Positions 7,381 through 14,537 of a DNA stretch of 14,537 nt are shown here, in pieces. How positions within the stretch are numbered: position 1 is the stretch's first letter; the number at the start of each line of letters is the position of its first letter. The notes beneath the pieces are model-generated. The model ran no database searches. It was not told the origin of the DNA and saw only the letters and a list, made by a program, of their open reading frames with translations. Source of the DNA: DASUPK01 sp963747425. GTDB lineage: Bacteria; Actinomycetota; Thermoleophilia; Solirubrobacterales; 70-9. The position numbers and the translations under genes were made by a program. The stretch is taken from the NCBI GenBank assembly GCA_963747425.1, contig CAVVFJ010000006.1:1-14537 (forward strand). Reading direction: 5' to 3'.

Positions 7381-7417
7381 GCCGCCCATGATAGGCGCCG
7401 CCTTTCACAGGCGCTGG

Positions 7418-7432
7418 GATCGAGTCTTGATC
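7418..7432. promoter_or_regulatory. Candidate LysR binding site, near-palindrome
   Basis: GATCGAGTCTTGATC is a 15-bp near-palindrome (6 of 7 pairs match) in the 98-bp or longer gap between the LysR gene and the divergent operon. It ends in the candidate -35 box at 7427-7432. It lacks an exact T-N11-A motif, so assignment to this LysR protein is an inference from position. Confidence 0.35.
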
Positions 7433-7455
7433 GGAGTCCCGCCCGACCGTAACGT
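7427..7455 (+). promoter_or_regulatory. Candidate sigma70-type promoter of the phosphotransferase operon
   Basis: TTGATC (7427-7432) and TAACGT (7450-7455) are separated by 17 bases and lie about 33 bases before the start codon at 7488. They match the -35 and -10 consensus only in part, and the -35 overlaps the near-palindrome at 7418-7432, as expected for a regulated promoter. Confidence 0.4.
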
Positions 7456-7474
7456 CGGTGTCACGGAGAGCCAC

Positions 7475-7482
7475 GGAGGAGG
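7475..7482 (+). promoter_or_regulatory. Strong ribosome binding site
   Basis: GGAGGAGG ends 5 bases before ATG 7488. It decides this start over an in-frame GTG at 7458. Confidence 0.75.
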
Positions 7483-7487
7483 TTGAG

Positions 7488-9323
7488 ATGTCAGCTGCTG
7501 CCGAGACCGGTGTCCAGGGGTTCCTGAGCCCCTTCGAGGTGCCCGAGCCCGACGGGTGCGAGGGCTGGGAGTCGATGTTCCCGTACTACGCGCTGTTCAG
7601 CGACGAGCGCCGCGCGAGCGAGGAGACGCGCGGGTGGTTCCGGGACGGCATGCACTTCCCGGAGCCGATGTTCCCCTTCGACTTCGTCACCGCCGATTCC
7701 CCCTACCTCTCCCTCGGCCAGGCCAACTCCCGGATCTTCCTGGTGCCCCCCGCGCTCGGCATCGACCACCGCGTCCTCTACGGCTGGGTCTACATGAGCG
7801 CCAACCCGGTCACCGACGAGGAGGAGATCGGGCGCCGCGCGCAGGAGTTCGAGAAGCGCGCGGGCTTCTACTTCCAGAACTGGGACGAGCTCTACGGCCG
7901 CTGGCAGCAGAAGGTCGAGGAGGAGATCCGGGGGATGGAGACGCTCGAGGTCCCGGACCTGCCGGAGGTGGAGGACGAGGCGGTCGTCACCGAGGCGCGC
8001 GGGCTGGGGTCGAGCCACGCCCTGCTGGTCGCGTACAACAGGCTGCTCGAGAGCGTGGACCGGATCTGGCAGTACCACTTCGAGTTCCTCAACCTCGGCT
8101 ACGCCGCATACCTCGTCTTCTATGAGCTCTGCAAGCGCTCGTTCCCCGACATCTCCGACCAGACGATCGCGACGATGGTCTCCGGGATCGACGTGGTCCT
8201 CTTCCGCCCCGACGAGGAGCTCAAGCGCCTCGCGGAGCGGGCGGTCGAGGACGGGATCGGAGACGCCGCCAGGTCGGCTTCCGATGAGGAGTCGCTGCGC
8301 GCCGCCCTCTCCGGCAGCGACGAGGGCGAGGCCTGGCTCTCGGACTGGGACGCGATCAAGTCGCCCTGGTTCAACTACTCGAACGGCAACGGCTTCTACC
8401 ACCACCATCGCTCCTGGATCGACGATCCCGCCATCCCGATCGCGGGCGTCCGCTCCTACATCGAGCGCCTGCAGGCCGGAGATCAGATCGCGCGGCCCCT
8501 GGATGCGGTGACGGCGGAGCGTGACCGCGTCGCCTCCGAGTACCGGGACCTGCTCCCCGACGACGAGGCCCGCGAGGCGTTCGACCAGGCCCTGGGCCTC
8601 TCGCGCACCGTGTTCCCCTACGTGGAGAGCCACAACTTCTACGTTGAGCACTGGTACCACACCGTCTTCTGGAACAAGGTGCGCGAGTTCGGCGAGCTGC
8701 TCACGCGGAACGAGTTCCTGGACGACGCGGAGGACATCTTCTATCTCCAGCGCCACGAGGTCTCGGATGCGCTGGTCGACCTGAGGCTCGCGTGGGCCGC
8801 GGGCTCGATCGGGCGCGGTCCCGGCTACTGGCCTCCGATCGTGGTCGAGCGGAAGCGGATCATGGAGGCGATGCGCGCCTGGTCGCCGCCGCCCGCCCTG
8901 GGGGCGGTGCCCGATGCGATCACCGAGCCGCTGACGATCATGCTCTGGGGCATCACGACCGAGCGGGTCCAGGAGTGGGCGGCGGCGGACGGCAATGGCG
9001 GAGGATCCCTGAGCGGCTTCGCGGGCTCGCCCGGGGTGGTCGAGGGTACGGCCCGCGTGATCCTCGACGTGCGCGACATCGGTGACCTGGAGAACGGAGA
9101 GATCCTGGTCGCGCCGGTGACCTCCCCGAGCTGGACGCCGGTCTTCGGAAAGGTCGCCGCGGCGGTCTCCGACATCGGCGGGATCATGTCCCACGCCGCC
9201 ATCGTCGCCCGCGAGTACGGGATGCCGGCGGTGGTCGGCACCGGCAGCGCCACCGCGCGCATCAAGACCGGCGACCGGATCCGCGTCGACGGCGGCGAGG
9301 GCGTCGTCACCATCGTCTCTTGA
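7488..9323 (+). CDS. PEP-synthase-like phosphotransferase subunit (phenylphosphate synthase alpha-like)
   Basis: A 611-residue protein ending in a phosphohistidine swivelling domain (PEP-utilising enzyme, mobile domain, about 505-611). The phosphorylated residue should be His569 in GGIMSHAAIVAREYGMPAVVGTG. The preceding part has family-type segments such as DDAEDIFYLQRHEV and VVERKRIMEAMRAWSPPPALG. There is no N-terminal ATP-grasp (PEP/pyruvate-binding) domain, so it is not a whole PEP synthase or rifampin phosphotransferase. Size and layout resemble the alpha subunit (protein 1) of Thauera phenylphosphate synthase, in which, as I recall, the phosphorylated residue is also His569. That enzyme phosphorylates phenol using a separate ATP-binding subunit, which is missing here. 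The middle region is rich in Trp, Tyr and His (for example GFYHHHRSW, HNFYVEHWYHTVFW) and may form the substrate pocket. It is the first gene of a three-gene operon. The family is sure; the substrate is open. Confidence 0.85.
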   Translation: MSAAAETGVQGFLSPFEVPEPDGCEGWESMFPYYALFSDERRASEETRGWFRDGMHFPEPMFPFDFVTADSPYLSLGQANSRIFLVPPALGIDHRVLYGWVYMSANPVTDEEEIGRRAQEFEKRAGFYFQNWDELYGRWQQKVEEEIRGMETLEVPDLPEVEDEAVVTEARGLGSSHALLVAYNRLLESVDRIWQYHFEFLNLGYAAYLVFYELCKRSFPDISDQTIATMVSGIDVVLFRPDEELKRLAERAVEDGIGDAARSASDEESLRAALSGSDEGEAWLSDWDAIKSPWFNYSNGNGFYHHHRSWIDDPAIPIAGVRSYIERLQAGDQIARPLDAVTAERDRVASEYRDLLPDDEAREAFDQALGLSRTVFPYVESHNFYVEHWYHTVFWNKVREFGELLTRNEFLDDAEDIFYLQRHEVSDALVDLRLAWAAGSIGRGPGYWPPIVVERKRIMEAMRAWSPPPALGAVPDAITEPLTIMLWGITTERVQEWAAADGNGGGSLSGFAGSPGVVEGTARVILDVRDIGDLENGEILVAPVTSPSWTPVFGKVAAAVSDIGGIMSHAAIVAREYGMPAVVGTGSATARIKTGDRIRVDGGEGVVTIVS

Positions 9324-10973
9324 GCGACGCCCGCTATGACGCGGTCGTCGCGGGCGGCGGCCACCACGCCACGATCATCGCCTGCTACCTCGCCCGGGCG
9401 GGGATGAGCGTCTGCGTCCTGGAGCGCACCCCCCACTTCGGCGGGGGCGCCTGCACCAGCGAGGGCCCGGCGCCCGGATACCTGATGAACCACTGCAGCC
9501 ACTGGACCCGGTTCTACGGGCACCCGGCCTACCGGGACTTCGACCTCGCCGAGGAGGGGCTGCGCTACGTCTTCCCGGAGCAGAACGAAGGGATGATCTT
9601 CGACGACGGCTCGTCGTTCATCGGCTACTCCGCCTCGCGCGTGGTGGACCCCTCGACGGGGAGGCAGGAGCGCTCCGATCAGAACGTCCAGCGGACTTTC
9701 GAGCAGATCTCGAACGTCTCTGCTCGCGACGCCGACACATACCTGTCGCTGCTCGATGCCTACGAGCGGCACTGGAAGCGAGCCTTCCGCAGGCATCGCT
9801 TCAGCCCCCCGCCGCCATGGGGCACGCCCGACCCGCTCGAGGAGCTGCTCGAGATCCCTGACAGCCGCATCGAGCCCGTGCACCAGCTGATGACCCTGCG
9901 CCAGCTCGCATTCGACTTCTTCGACAGCACCGAGATGCGCATCCTCTTCATGCGAGCCGCGACGACCTCCACGGGCTGCTACCCGGACGACGTCCCGGGT
10001 CTCCAGGGGCTGATCCACGTCCTGCCCCTCGCCCTCTCCTTCGAACCGGCTGCGATCGCCGTGGGCGGCAGCCAGGCGATCACCGACGCGCTGATCTCCG
10101 CCGGCCGCAAGATGGGGGTCGAATACGTGAGCTCGGCCGAGGTCGAACGCATCGTCGTCGAGGATGGCCGGGCCACGGGAGTCGAGCTGGGTGATGGATC
10201 CCGGATCGACGCCGAGATGGTGGTCAGCGACCTCGGGCTGCCCCAGACGGTCCTGCGCCTCCTGCGCGACCAGGATGTCGACGCGGGCCTCGCCAGGCGA
10301 ATCGGGAACATCCACTACGACCGGGGGCAGCTGCTCTGGGCCAACCTCGCGATCCATGAGCCGCCGAGCTACGTCGCCGAGGCGGCCAATCCCGGGGTCG
10401 GCGAGCAGCCGCGCCTCTACTGGGGGCCGAAGGACATCGACTACCTGACGCTTCGCTACCAGCCGGAGATCTTCACCGAGGGGTTCGCCCGCCGGCCGTA
10501 CGTGCTCTGCTCGGTCGACAGCATCTGGGACGAGACCCGCGCCCCGGCCGGCAGCCACATCGTCGGGGTCGAGGAGTTCGCGGCGCCAAGGCGGCTCTTC
10601 TCCGACTCTGGCTGGCAGCGAGGTCAAGGACCGCTTCATGGACAACCTGCTGCGCGAGTGGGAGCGCTACGCGCCCAACATGACCCGGGATAACGTGGTC
10701 GCCTCTCGCGTGTACGGCCCCGACGACATCGAGCGCAAGCGCCCGGACATGGCCGAGGGCGGCTACTCGGCGGGCAGCACGATCGCCTCGCAGCTGGGGC
10801 GCTTCCGGCCGATCGCGGGCGCGGGCTCCTACCGGCTGCTGCTCGACAACGTCTACAACTGCTCGGCGAACCTGCATTCCGGGCCGGGCATCGGCCGCGG
10901 CTCGAGCTGGAACTGCTTCCAGGAGATCGCGAGGGACCTCGCTCTCGAGGCGCCCGAGCTCGCCGCCCGATGA
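9320..10973 (+). pseudogene. FAD-dependent oxidoreductase (phytoene-desaturase-like), frameshifted
   Basis: An FAD-dependent amine-oxidase/phytoene-dehydrogenase-like enzyme of about 550 residues if its frame is restored. The N-terminal Rossmann motif is AGGGHHATIIACYLARAG, with Ala where the third Gly is usual, followed by VLERTPHFGGGA. The start is a TTG overlapping the previous stop (TTGA, 9320-9323). The first frame carries family-like sequence to about 10615, then turns to junk and stops at 10693. The downstream frame, open to 10973, carries the expected C-terminus: KDRFMDNLLREWERYAPNMT and GPGIGRGSSWNCFQEIA. Removing one base near 10613-10623, for example one G of the GG at 10622-10623, joins them as GWQRVKDRFMDN. 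This is either a real inactivating mutation or an error in the sequence. The end overlaps the SDR start (ATGA, 10970-10973). The substrate is unknown; it probably acts with the phosphotransferase. Confidence 0.85.
10612..10623 (+). other. Probable +1 frameshift site in the FAD oxidoreductase
   Basis: Family-like sequence leaves one frame and resumes in the frame one base later across this stretch. A single extra base explains it. I see no recognised slippery motif or stem for programmed frameshifting. The ATG at 10638 within the C-terminal piece is therefore not a separate gene start. Confidence 0.7.
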
Positions 10974-11693
10974 AGCTCGAGGCCGGGCGGGTCCTGGTCA
11001 CCGGCGCCGCCCGGGGCCTCGGGCTCGAGCTCGCGCTCCATCTGGCCGGCGAGGGCGCCCGGGTGCTGGGGGCGGACCTCTCGGAGACCCCCGCGGAGTT
11101 GAAGCGCGCCGGAATTGAGCTCGTACGGGCGGACGTCAGCTCGCAATCCGACGCGGAGGGACTGGCGGACGCCGCCCGGGAGAAGCTCGGAGGGCTCGAT
11201 GCCCTTGTCAACAACGCGGCAGTGGTGGACCTGGAGAGGAGGCCGTTCTGGGAGATACCGGTCGACGAGTGGGACCGGGTCCTCTCGGTGAACGTTCGCG
11301 GGCCCGTGGCTCTGCTCGCGAGCGCTCCTGCCGCTCCTGCGGGAAGCCGGCGGCGGCGCGATCGTGAACCTTGCCTCGGAGACCGCCTTCACCGGCTCTC
11401 CGGGCCTCGCTCACTACGTCTCCTCGAAGGGCGCACTGGTCTCGCTCACCCGCGCGATGGCGCGCGAGCTCGGGGACGATGGGATCCGGGTGAATGCGGT
11501 CGCCCCCGGCTACGTCCCGACCGAGGGATCCCGCAGCCTCGCCCCGGGCGGGTATGACCCGAGCGCGACCCCACTCGGCAGGGTTGGGGAGACGAGCGAC
11601 CTGCTCGGCGCCATCGCCTTCCTGATCTCCGACGAGAGCGGATTCGTCACCGGCCAGACCCTGCTGGTCAACGGCGGCCGGTTGATGCGCTGA
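10970..11693 (+). pseudogene. Short-chain dehydrogenase/reductase, frameshifted
   Basis: A classical SDR, an NAD(P)-dependent oxidoreductase of about 240 residues if restored. The cofactor motif TGAARGLG is at 11-18 and NNAA at 81-84. After the break, VNLASETAFTGSPGLAHYVSSK supplies Ser136, Tyr149 and Lys153 (restored numbering), the normal catalytic spacing. The C-terminus VTGQTLLVNGGRLMR is intact. The first frame is good to VRGPVALL (about 11317), then becomes arginine-rich junk running to 11557. The second frame reads RALLPLLREAGGGAIVN from about 11319 to the stop at 11693. One extra base near 11315-11321 accounts for this. The GTG at 11364 is inside the gene and not a real start. It overlaps the FAD gene by 4 bp and is the last gene of the operon. 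The likely role is oxidation of an alcohol or reduction of a ketone intermediate. Confidence 0.87.
11315..11321 (+). other. Probable +1 frameshift site in the SDR
   Basis: Between VALL and RALLPLLREA the coding signal moves forward one base, within CTCGCGA. A single inserted base in this GC-rich stretch is the simplest explanation. Confidence 0.7.
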
Positions 11694-11728
11694 GAGCCCC
11701 ATTCTGCGCATAGTGACGGGGAGAACGC
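11694..11728. other. Convergent gap, no clear terminator
   Basis: These 35 bases separate the SDR and MFS stops. CCCC and GGGG face each other across about 17 bases, but the arms do not pair well beyond that and there is no T-run, so I do not call a terminator. Confidence 0.4.
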
Positions 11729-12940
11729 CTACGGCGCCGCCTCGAGCGCGGGCTCGAACGGGACCCGATCGCACCAAGTCTCATTGATCAGCAGGGCGCC
11801 GATTCCGCAGGCCGCGATCGTGATTCCCATCGGCAGCGCGTTGTGGTTGCCGGCGACTCCCGCGAGCGGAGCGAGGATCGCTCCCAGTCCGAACTGGCCG
11901 AGGCCATAGAGCGCCGACGCGCTGCCGGCCCTCTCGCCCTGATGGGACAACGCGAGCGCCGTCGAGTTGGGAACGATCAGCCCGATCGCGCTCACCATCA
12001 GCCAAAGGCCGATCAGCAGAGGAGTCAGGCCCGCATCGAGGAGGACGGCGAGCAGGGTGGTGGCGCCACCCGCCGCGCTCATCAGCGCGCCGGCACGGAG
12101 CAGCACGCTCGGGCCGATCCGCTCCACGAAGCGTCCGCTGACCTGCGAGAGCGCGACCAGACCTGCGGCGTTGGCGGCGAAGGCCAGGCTGAACTGCTGT
12201 GGGGAGAGGCCGTGGATGTCCTCGAGCACGAACGGGGCCCCGGCGATATAGCTGAACATCGCTGCGAAGCCAAGGCTCCCGACCAGCGCATAGGGAAGGA
12301 AGGTCCGGTCACCGAACAGGCGGCGAAAGACGCGGAGCTTGGTCCTGATGCCCGGCTCGTGTCGCAGATGGTCGGGCAGGGTCTCGACCAGGACGAGGTT
12401 CGCGACCGCCAGGATCACCGCGCTGATCACCGCGAAGACGACGAACAGCCCGCGCCAGCTGGTGAACCGGAGCACCTGGCCGCCGATGATCGGGGCGACG
12501 ACGGGCGCGACCCCGCTGATCAGCACGAGCCGCGCGAACATCCTCGCGCCCGCGGAGCCGGTGTAGAGGTCCCGGACGATCGCGCGCGCGATCACGAACC
12601 CGACGCCCGCAGCCGCGCCCTGCACCAGCCGCAGGAAGGTCAGCGTCCAGATCCCGGGCGACAGGCCGCAGAGGAGCGAGGAGGCCACATAGGCGATCAG
12701 GCCGGCCAGGACCGGTGTGCGCCTGCCGACGTTGTCGCTGATCGACCCGGCGACCACCTGGCTGAGGGCGAGTCCCAGCAGGAAGGCGGTGAGGGTGAGC
12801 TGCCCCGTGGAGGCGCTGGTCCCGAGGTCCGACGTGAGCTCAGGCAATCCCGGGATGTAGGCGTCGATCGAGAGGGGCGCGATCCCGGTCAGAGCTCCGA
12901 CCACGATGAAGATCGCCACCCGGCTGCGAGAGGCAGCCAT
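11729..12940 (-). CDS. Bcr/CflA-family MFS drug/H+ antiporter
   Basis: A 403-residue major facilitator superfamily exporter of the DHA1 Bcr/CflA group, with about 12 hydrophobic helices. Hallmarks are IDAYIPGLPELTSDLG after the first helix, the motif-A loop SISDNVGRRTPVLAG, and FLRLVQGAAAGVGFVIARAIVRDLY. It should use the proton gradient to export small hydrophobic or aromatic compounds. ATG 12940 matches the usual family N-terminus (MAASRSRVAIF). GTG 12958, 1 bp after the upstream stop, is an alternative, and a TTG at 13000 would overlap the GMC gene. With GAGGTGA at the junction it is probably translated from the GMC transcript. It may protect the cell from a toxic substrate or intermediate; known relatives transport several unrelated drugs, so this is not specific. 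Confidence 0.9.
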   Translation of the reverse strand: MAASRSRVAIFIVVGALTGIAPLSIDAYIPGLPELTSDLGTSASTGQLTLTAFLLGLALSQVVAGSISDNVGRRTPVLAGLIAYVASSLLCGLSPGIWTLTFLRLVQGAAAGVGFVIARAIVRDLYTGSAGARMFARLVLISGVAPVVAPIIGGQVLRFTSWRGLFVVFAVISAVILAVANLVLVETLPDHLRHEPGIRTKLRVFRRLFGDRTFLPYALVGSLGFAAMFSYIAGAPFVLEDIHGLSPQQFSLAFAANAAGLVALSQVSGRFVERIGPSVLLRAGALMSAAGGATTLLAVLLDAGLTPLLIGLWLMVSAIGLIVPNSTALALSHQGERAGSASALYGLGQFGLGAILAPLAGVAGNHNALPMGITIAACGIGALLINETWCDRVPFEPALEAAP

Positions 12941-12959
12941 CGCCCTCGCTTCGGTCACC

Positions 12960-14510
12960 TCACGAGGCGGGGGTTGACGCAGCCGCCGCCTGGTCCTCAA
13001 CGACGAACTCGGCCACTCGCTCGCCGATCAGGACAGAGGGGGCGTTCGTGTTGCCCGAGGTGACCGCCGGCATGATCGAGGCGTCGGCGACGCGCAGCCC
13101 CTCGATCCCGCGCACTCGAAGCCGGCTATCGACCACGGCCTGATCGTCGACCCCCATCCTGCAGGTGCCGACCTGGTGGTGGTAGGTGATCGCGGACCGG
13201 CGGATCCAGTCTTGGAGATCCTCCAGGGAGGCGACCTCAGGTCCGGGATAGAGCTCACGGGCGCCCCACTCCTGGAGCGCCGGTGCCGCGCCCATGCGCC
13301 GACAGAGGGCGACCGCCGCCTCCATGCTCGCCATGTCCGCCGGCGCGGAGAGGATCTGCGGGTCGATCGCGAGCTCGTCGTCCAGCTCCGGTCCGGTTAG
13401 GCGAATCGATCCGCGGCTCTCTGGGCGGATCATTCCCGCCATCAGCGAGAAGGCGTTCTCAGGCCCCTCCATCCACTCCTCGTAGAGCGGCACCATGAAA
13501 TGGAGCGGCTGGAGGTCGGGGCCTGGCAGGTCAGGCCTGCTGCGGGCCCAGAGGTGACTCTGGGCGGCGAACAGACCCGGCGTCGGCGGGCCGATCTCAC
13601 GCTCGGCGCTGAAGATCACCGGGGAGAGCAGGTGGTCGTGGAGGTTCTGGCCCACGCCGGGGAGATCGATCGCGACCTCGACCCCGATCTCGCGCAGGTG
13701 GCCAGCCGGCCCGACCCCCGATCGCATCAACAGGGGCGCCGACTCGATCGTGCCGCAGGAGACGACGACCTCGGCGGCGGTTGCGCTCTCTGCCTGGCCG
13801 TCGTCGGTCACCCACTCAATGCCCATGCAGCGATCTCCCTCGAGCAGCAGTCTGCGGGCGTGGGCGCCGGTGACGATGCTCAACTTGTCGTCGCCGGCCA
13901 CGGGCTTCAGATAGGCGGTCGCGGTGCTCTGCCGGATGCCGTCCCTGATCGAGAGCTGCGTGTAGGACACGCCCTCGATTTCGGGCCCGTTGTGGTCCGG
14001 GTTGAACGGGATCTCGACCTCCTGGGCGGCGGCCACGATTGCCTGCTGCACAGGGGCCGGCTGGTAGTCGGAGATCACCCGGACCGGGCCGCCCTCGCCG
14101 TGCAGCTCCGAGGCGCCGCGGTCGAAGTCCTCGATGCGGCGGAAGACCGGCAGGACGTCATCCCAGGACCAGCCATCGCATCCCAGCTCGGCCCAGTCAT
14201 CCCAGTCGGCCCGGGTCCCACGCACCCAGATCATGCCGTTGAGGCTGCTCGATCCACCCAGGACCTTCCCCCTCGGCCAGTGCAGCCGCCGGCCGGCTGC
14301 GTGTTCCTGCGGCACGGTCCGGTAGGCCCAATCCTCGTCCGCGAACCACAGCTCGTGCGCTCGCGTCGGGTCATGGATGGCGGGATTCGTGTCTCTTGGC
14401 CCCGCCTCGAGCAGCAGGACCTTGAGCCCCTGGTCCACCAGCCTGCGCGCAGCCGCGGCTCCGGCGGAGCCCGCGCCGACGACGACCACGTCCGGCTGGA
14501 AATCAGCCAA
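12960..14510 (-). CDS. GMC-family FAD-dependent oxidoreductase (choline-dehydrogenase-like)
   Basis: A complete 516-residue glucose-methanol-choline oxidoreductase, an FAD enzyme that oxidises alcohols to aldehydes or ketones. The FAD motif GAGSAG is at 12-17, followed by LLLEAGP. Signature 1 is GKVLGGSSSLNGMIWVRG, signature 2 is GTIESAPLLMRSGVGP. The active-site pair is His445 in YHHQVGTCRMG and Asn489 in SGNTNAPS, the His-Asn type with normal spacing. It resembles bacterial choline or alkanol dehydrogenases, and the real alcohol is unknown. There is no signal peptide, so it is probably cytosolic. The start is TTG 14510, the first possible codon after an in-frame stop at 14514-14516, preceded by a purine-rich ribosome site. 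It is followed 1-20 bases later by the MFS gene in the same direction. Confidence 0.94.
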   Translation of the reverse strand: MADFQPDVVVVGAGSAGAAAARRLVDQGLKVLLLEAGPRDTNPAIHDPTRAHELWFADEDWAYRTVPQEHAAGRRLHWPRGKVLGGSSSLNGMIWVRGTRADWDDWAELGCDGWSWDDVLPVFRRIEDFDRGASELHGEGGPVRVISDYQPAPVQQAIVAAAQEVEIPFNPDHNGPEIEGVSYTQLSIRDGIRQSTATAYLKPVAGDDKLSIVTGAHARRLLLEGDRCMGIEWVTDDGQAESATAAEVVVSCGTIESAPLLMRSGVGPAGHLREIGVEVAIDLPGVGQNLHDHLLSPVIFSAEREIGPPTPGLFAAQSHLWARSRPDLPGPDLQPLHFMVPLYEEWMEGPENAFSLMAGMIRPESRGSIRLTGPELDDELAIDPQILSAPADMASMEAAVALCRRMGAAPALQEWGARELYPGPEVASLEDLQDWIRRSAITYHHQVGTCRMGVDDQAVVDSRLRVRGIEGLRVADASIMPAVTSGNTNAPSVLIGERVAEFVVEDQAAAASTPAS

Positions 14511-14513
14511 CCG

Positions 14514-14526
14514 TCACCCCCCCTCC
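14514..14526 (-). promoter_or_regulatory. Ribosome binding site region for the GMC gene
   Basis: On the minus strand GGAGGGGGGGTGA ends 3 bases before the TTG at 14510. Its seven-G run offers several Shine-Dalgarno registers and supports the unusual TTG start. The promoter, if any, lies beyond the window edge. Confidence 0.5.
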
Positions 14527-14537
14527 GCGTGCGTCGG

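Noticed and set aside
7491..10645. Long minus-strand open frames under the phosphotransferase and FAD oxidoreductase genes
   Set aside because: Low-complexity Arg, Gly, Asp and Val-rich translations without motifs; the plus strand carries recognisable families.
10638..10973. A separate small 111-residue gene
   Set aside because: It is the C-terminal part of the FAD oxidoreductase read after a frameshift, and the expected sequence continues upstream of its ATG in the same frame.
10612..11321. Programmed ribosomal frameshifting at the two breaks
   Set aside because: No slippery heptamer, internal Shine-Dalgarno with a rare or stop codon, or evident stem was seen; both families normally use a single frame.
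11364..11693. A separate short SDR starting at GTG 11364
   Set aside because: It lacks the NAD-binding half, which lies directly upstream in another frame; it is one broken gene.
11694..11728. Rho-independent terminator between the convergent SDR and MFS genes
   Set aside because: Only CCCC and GGGG can pair across a long loop, and there is no T-run on either strand.
11843..13063. A 406-codon plus-strand open frame opposite the MFS gene
   Set aside because: Highly charged and repetitive with no domain, while the minus strand encodes a standard 12-helix transporter.

Overview
The window is about 14.5 kb of very GC-rich bacterial DNA. Almost every base is coding, and ATGA or TTGA stop/start overlaps are common. 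GC-rich codon use, several TTG starts and the gene families all suggest an actinobacterium, possibly a soil lineage such as Thermoleophilia/Solirubrobacterales, but no marker gene fixes the taxon. I see no rRNA, tRNA, CRISPR array, insertion sequence, integrase or prophage gene. It reads as an accessory catabolic region for aromatic or related carboxylic compounds.

Layout: (1) 1-1976, plus strand: two tandem alpha/beta-hydrolase paralogues (the first cut by the window edge) and a VOC/glyoxalase-fold protein, each overlapping the next by 4 bp. (2) 1979-3928, minus strand: acetoacetyl-CoA synthetase, ending 2 bp from the VOC gene. (3) 3973-6484, plus strand: a homologue of DpgC, the cofactor-free dioxygenase of dihydroxyphenylglycine biosynthesis, overlapping a phenylacetate-CoA ligase gene. 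The AACS/dpgC-like gap holds a clear set of CTGAC/GTCAG half-sites. (4) 6487-7380, minus strand: a LysR-type regulator, divergent from (5) 7488-11693, plus strand: a 611-residue PEP-synthase-like phosphotransferase subunit, an FAD-dependent phytoene-desaturase-like oxidoreductase and an SDR, all with 4-bp overlaps. The oxidoreductase and SDR reading frames are each broken by one apparent +1 frameshift. (6) 11729-14510, minus strand: a GMC oxidoreductase followed by a Bcr/CflA-type MFS exporter.

How the genes may work together (inference): the PaaK-type ligase makes an arylacetyl-CoA, which is the substrate class DpgC oxidises and hydrolyses to an arylglyoxylate. The type III polyketide synthase that normally feeds DpgC is absent, so a degradative role for DpgC chemistry is plausible. 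AACS could salvage acetoacetate released by ring breakdown. The LysR-linked operon looks like a second branch: a phosphohistidine transfer subunit resembling the alpha subunit of phenylphosphate synthase, with an FAD enzyme and an SDR. Its expected ATP-binding partner is not in the window. The hydrolases, VOC protein, GMC oxidase and exporter fit peripheral processing and tolerance of the substrate or its intermediates. The two frameshifts are either assembly errors or signs that the second branch is decaying.
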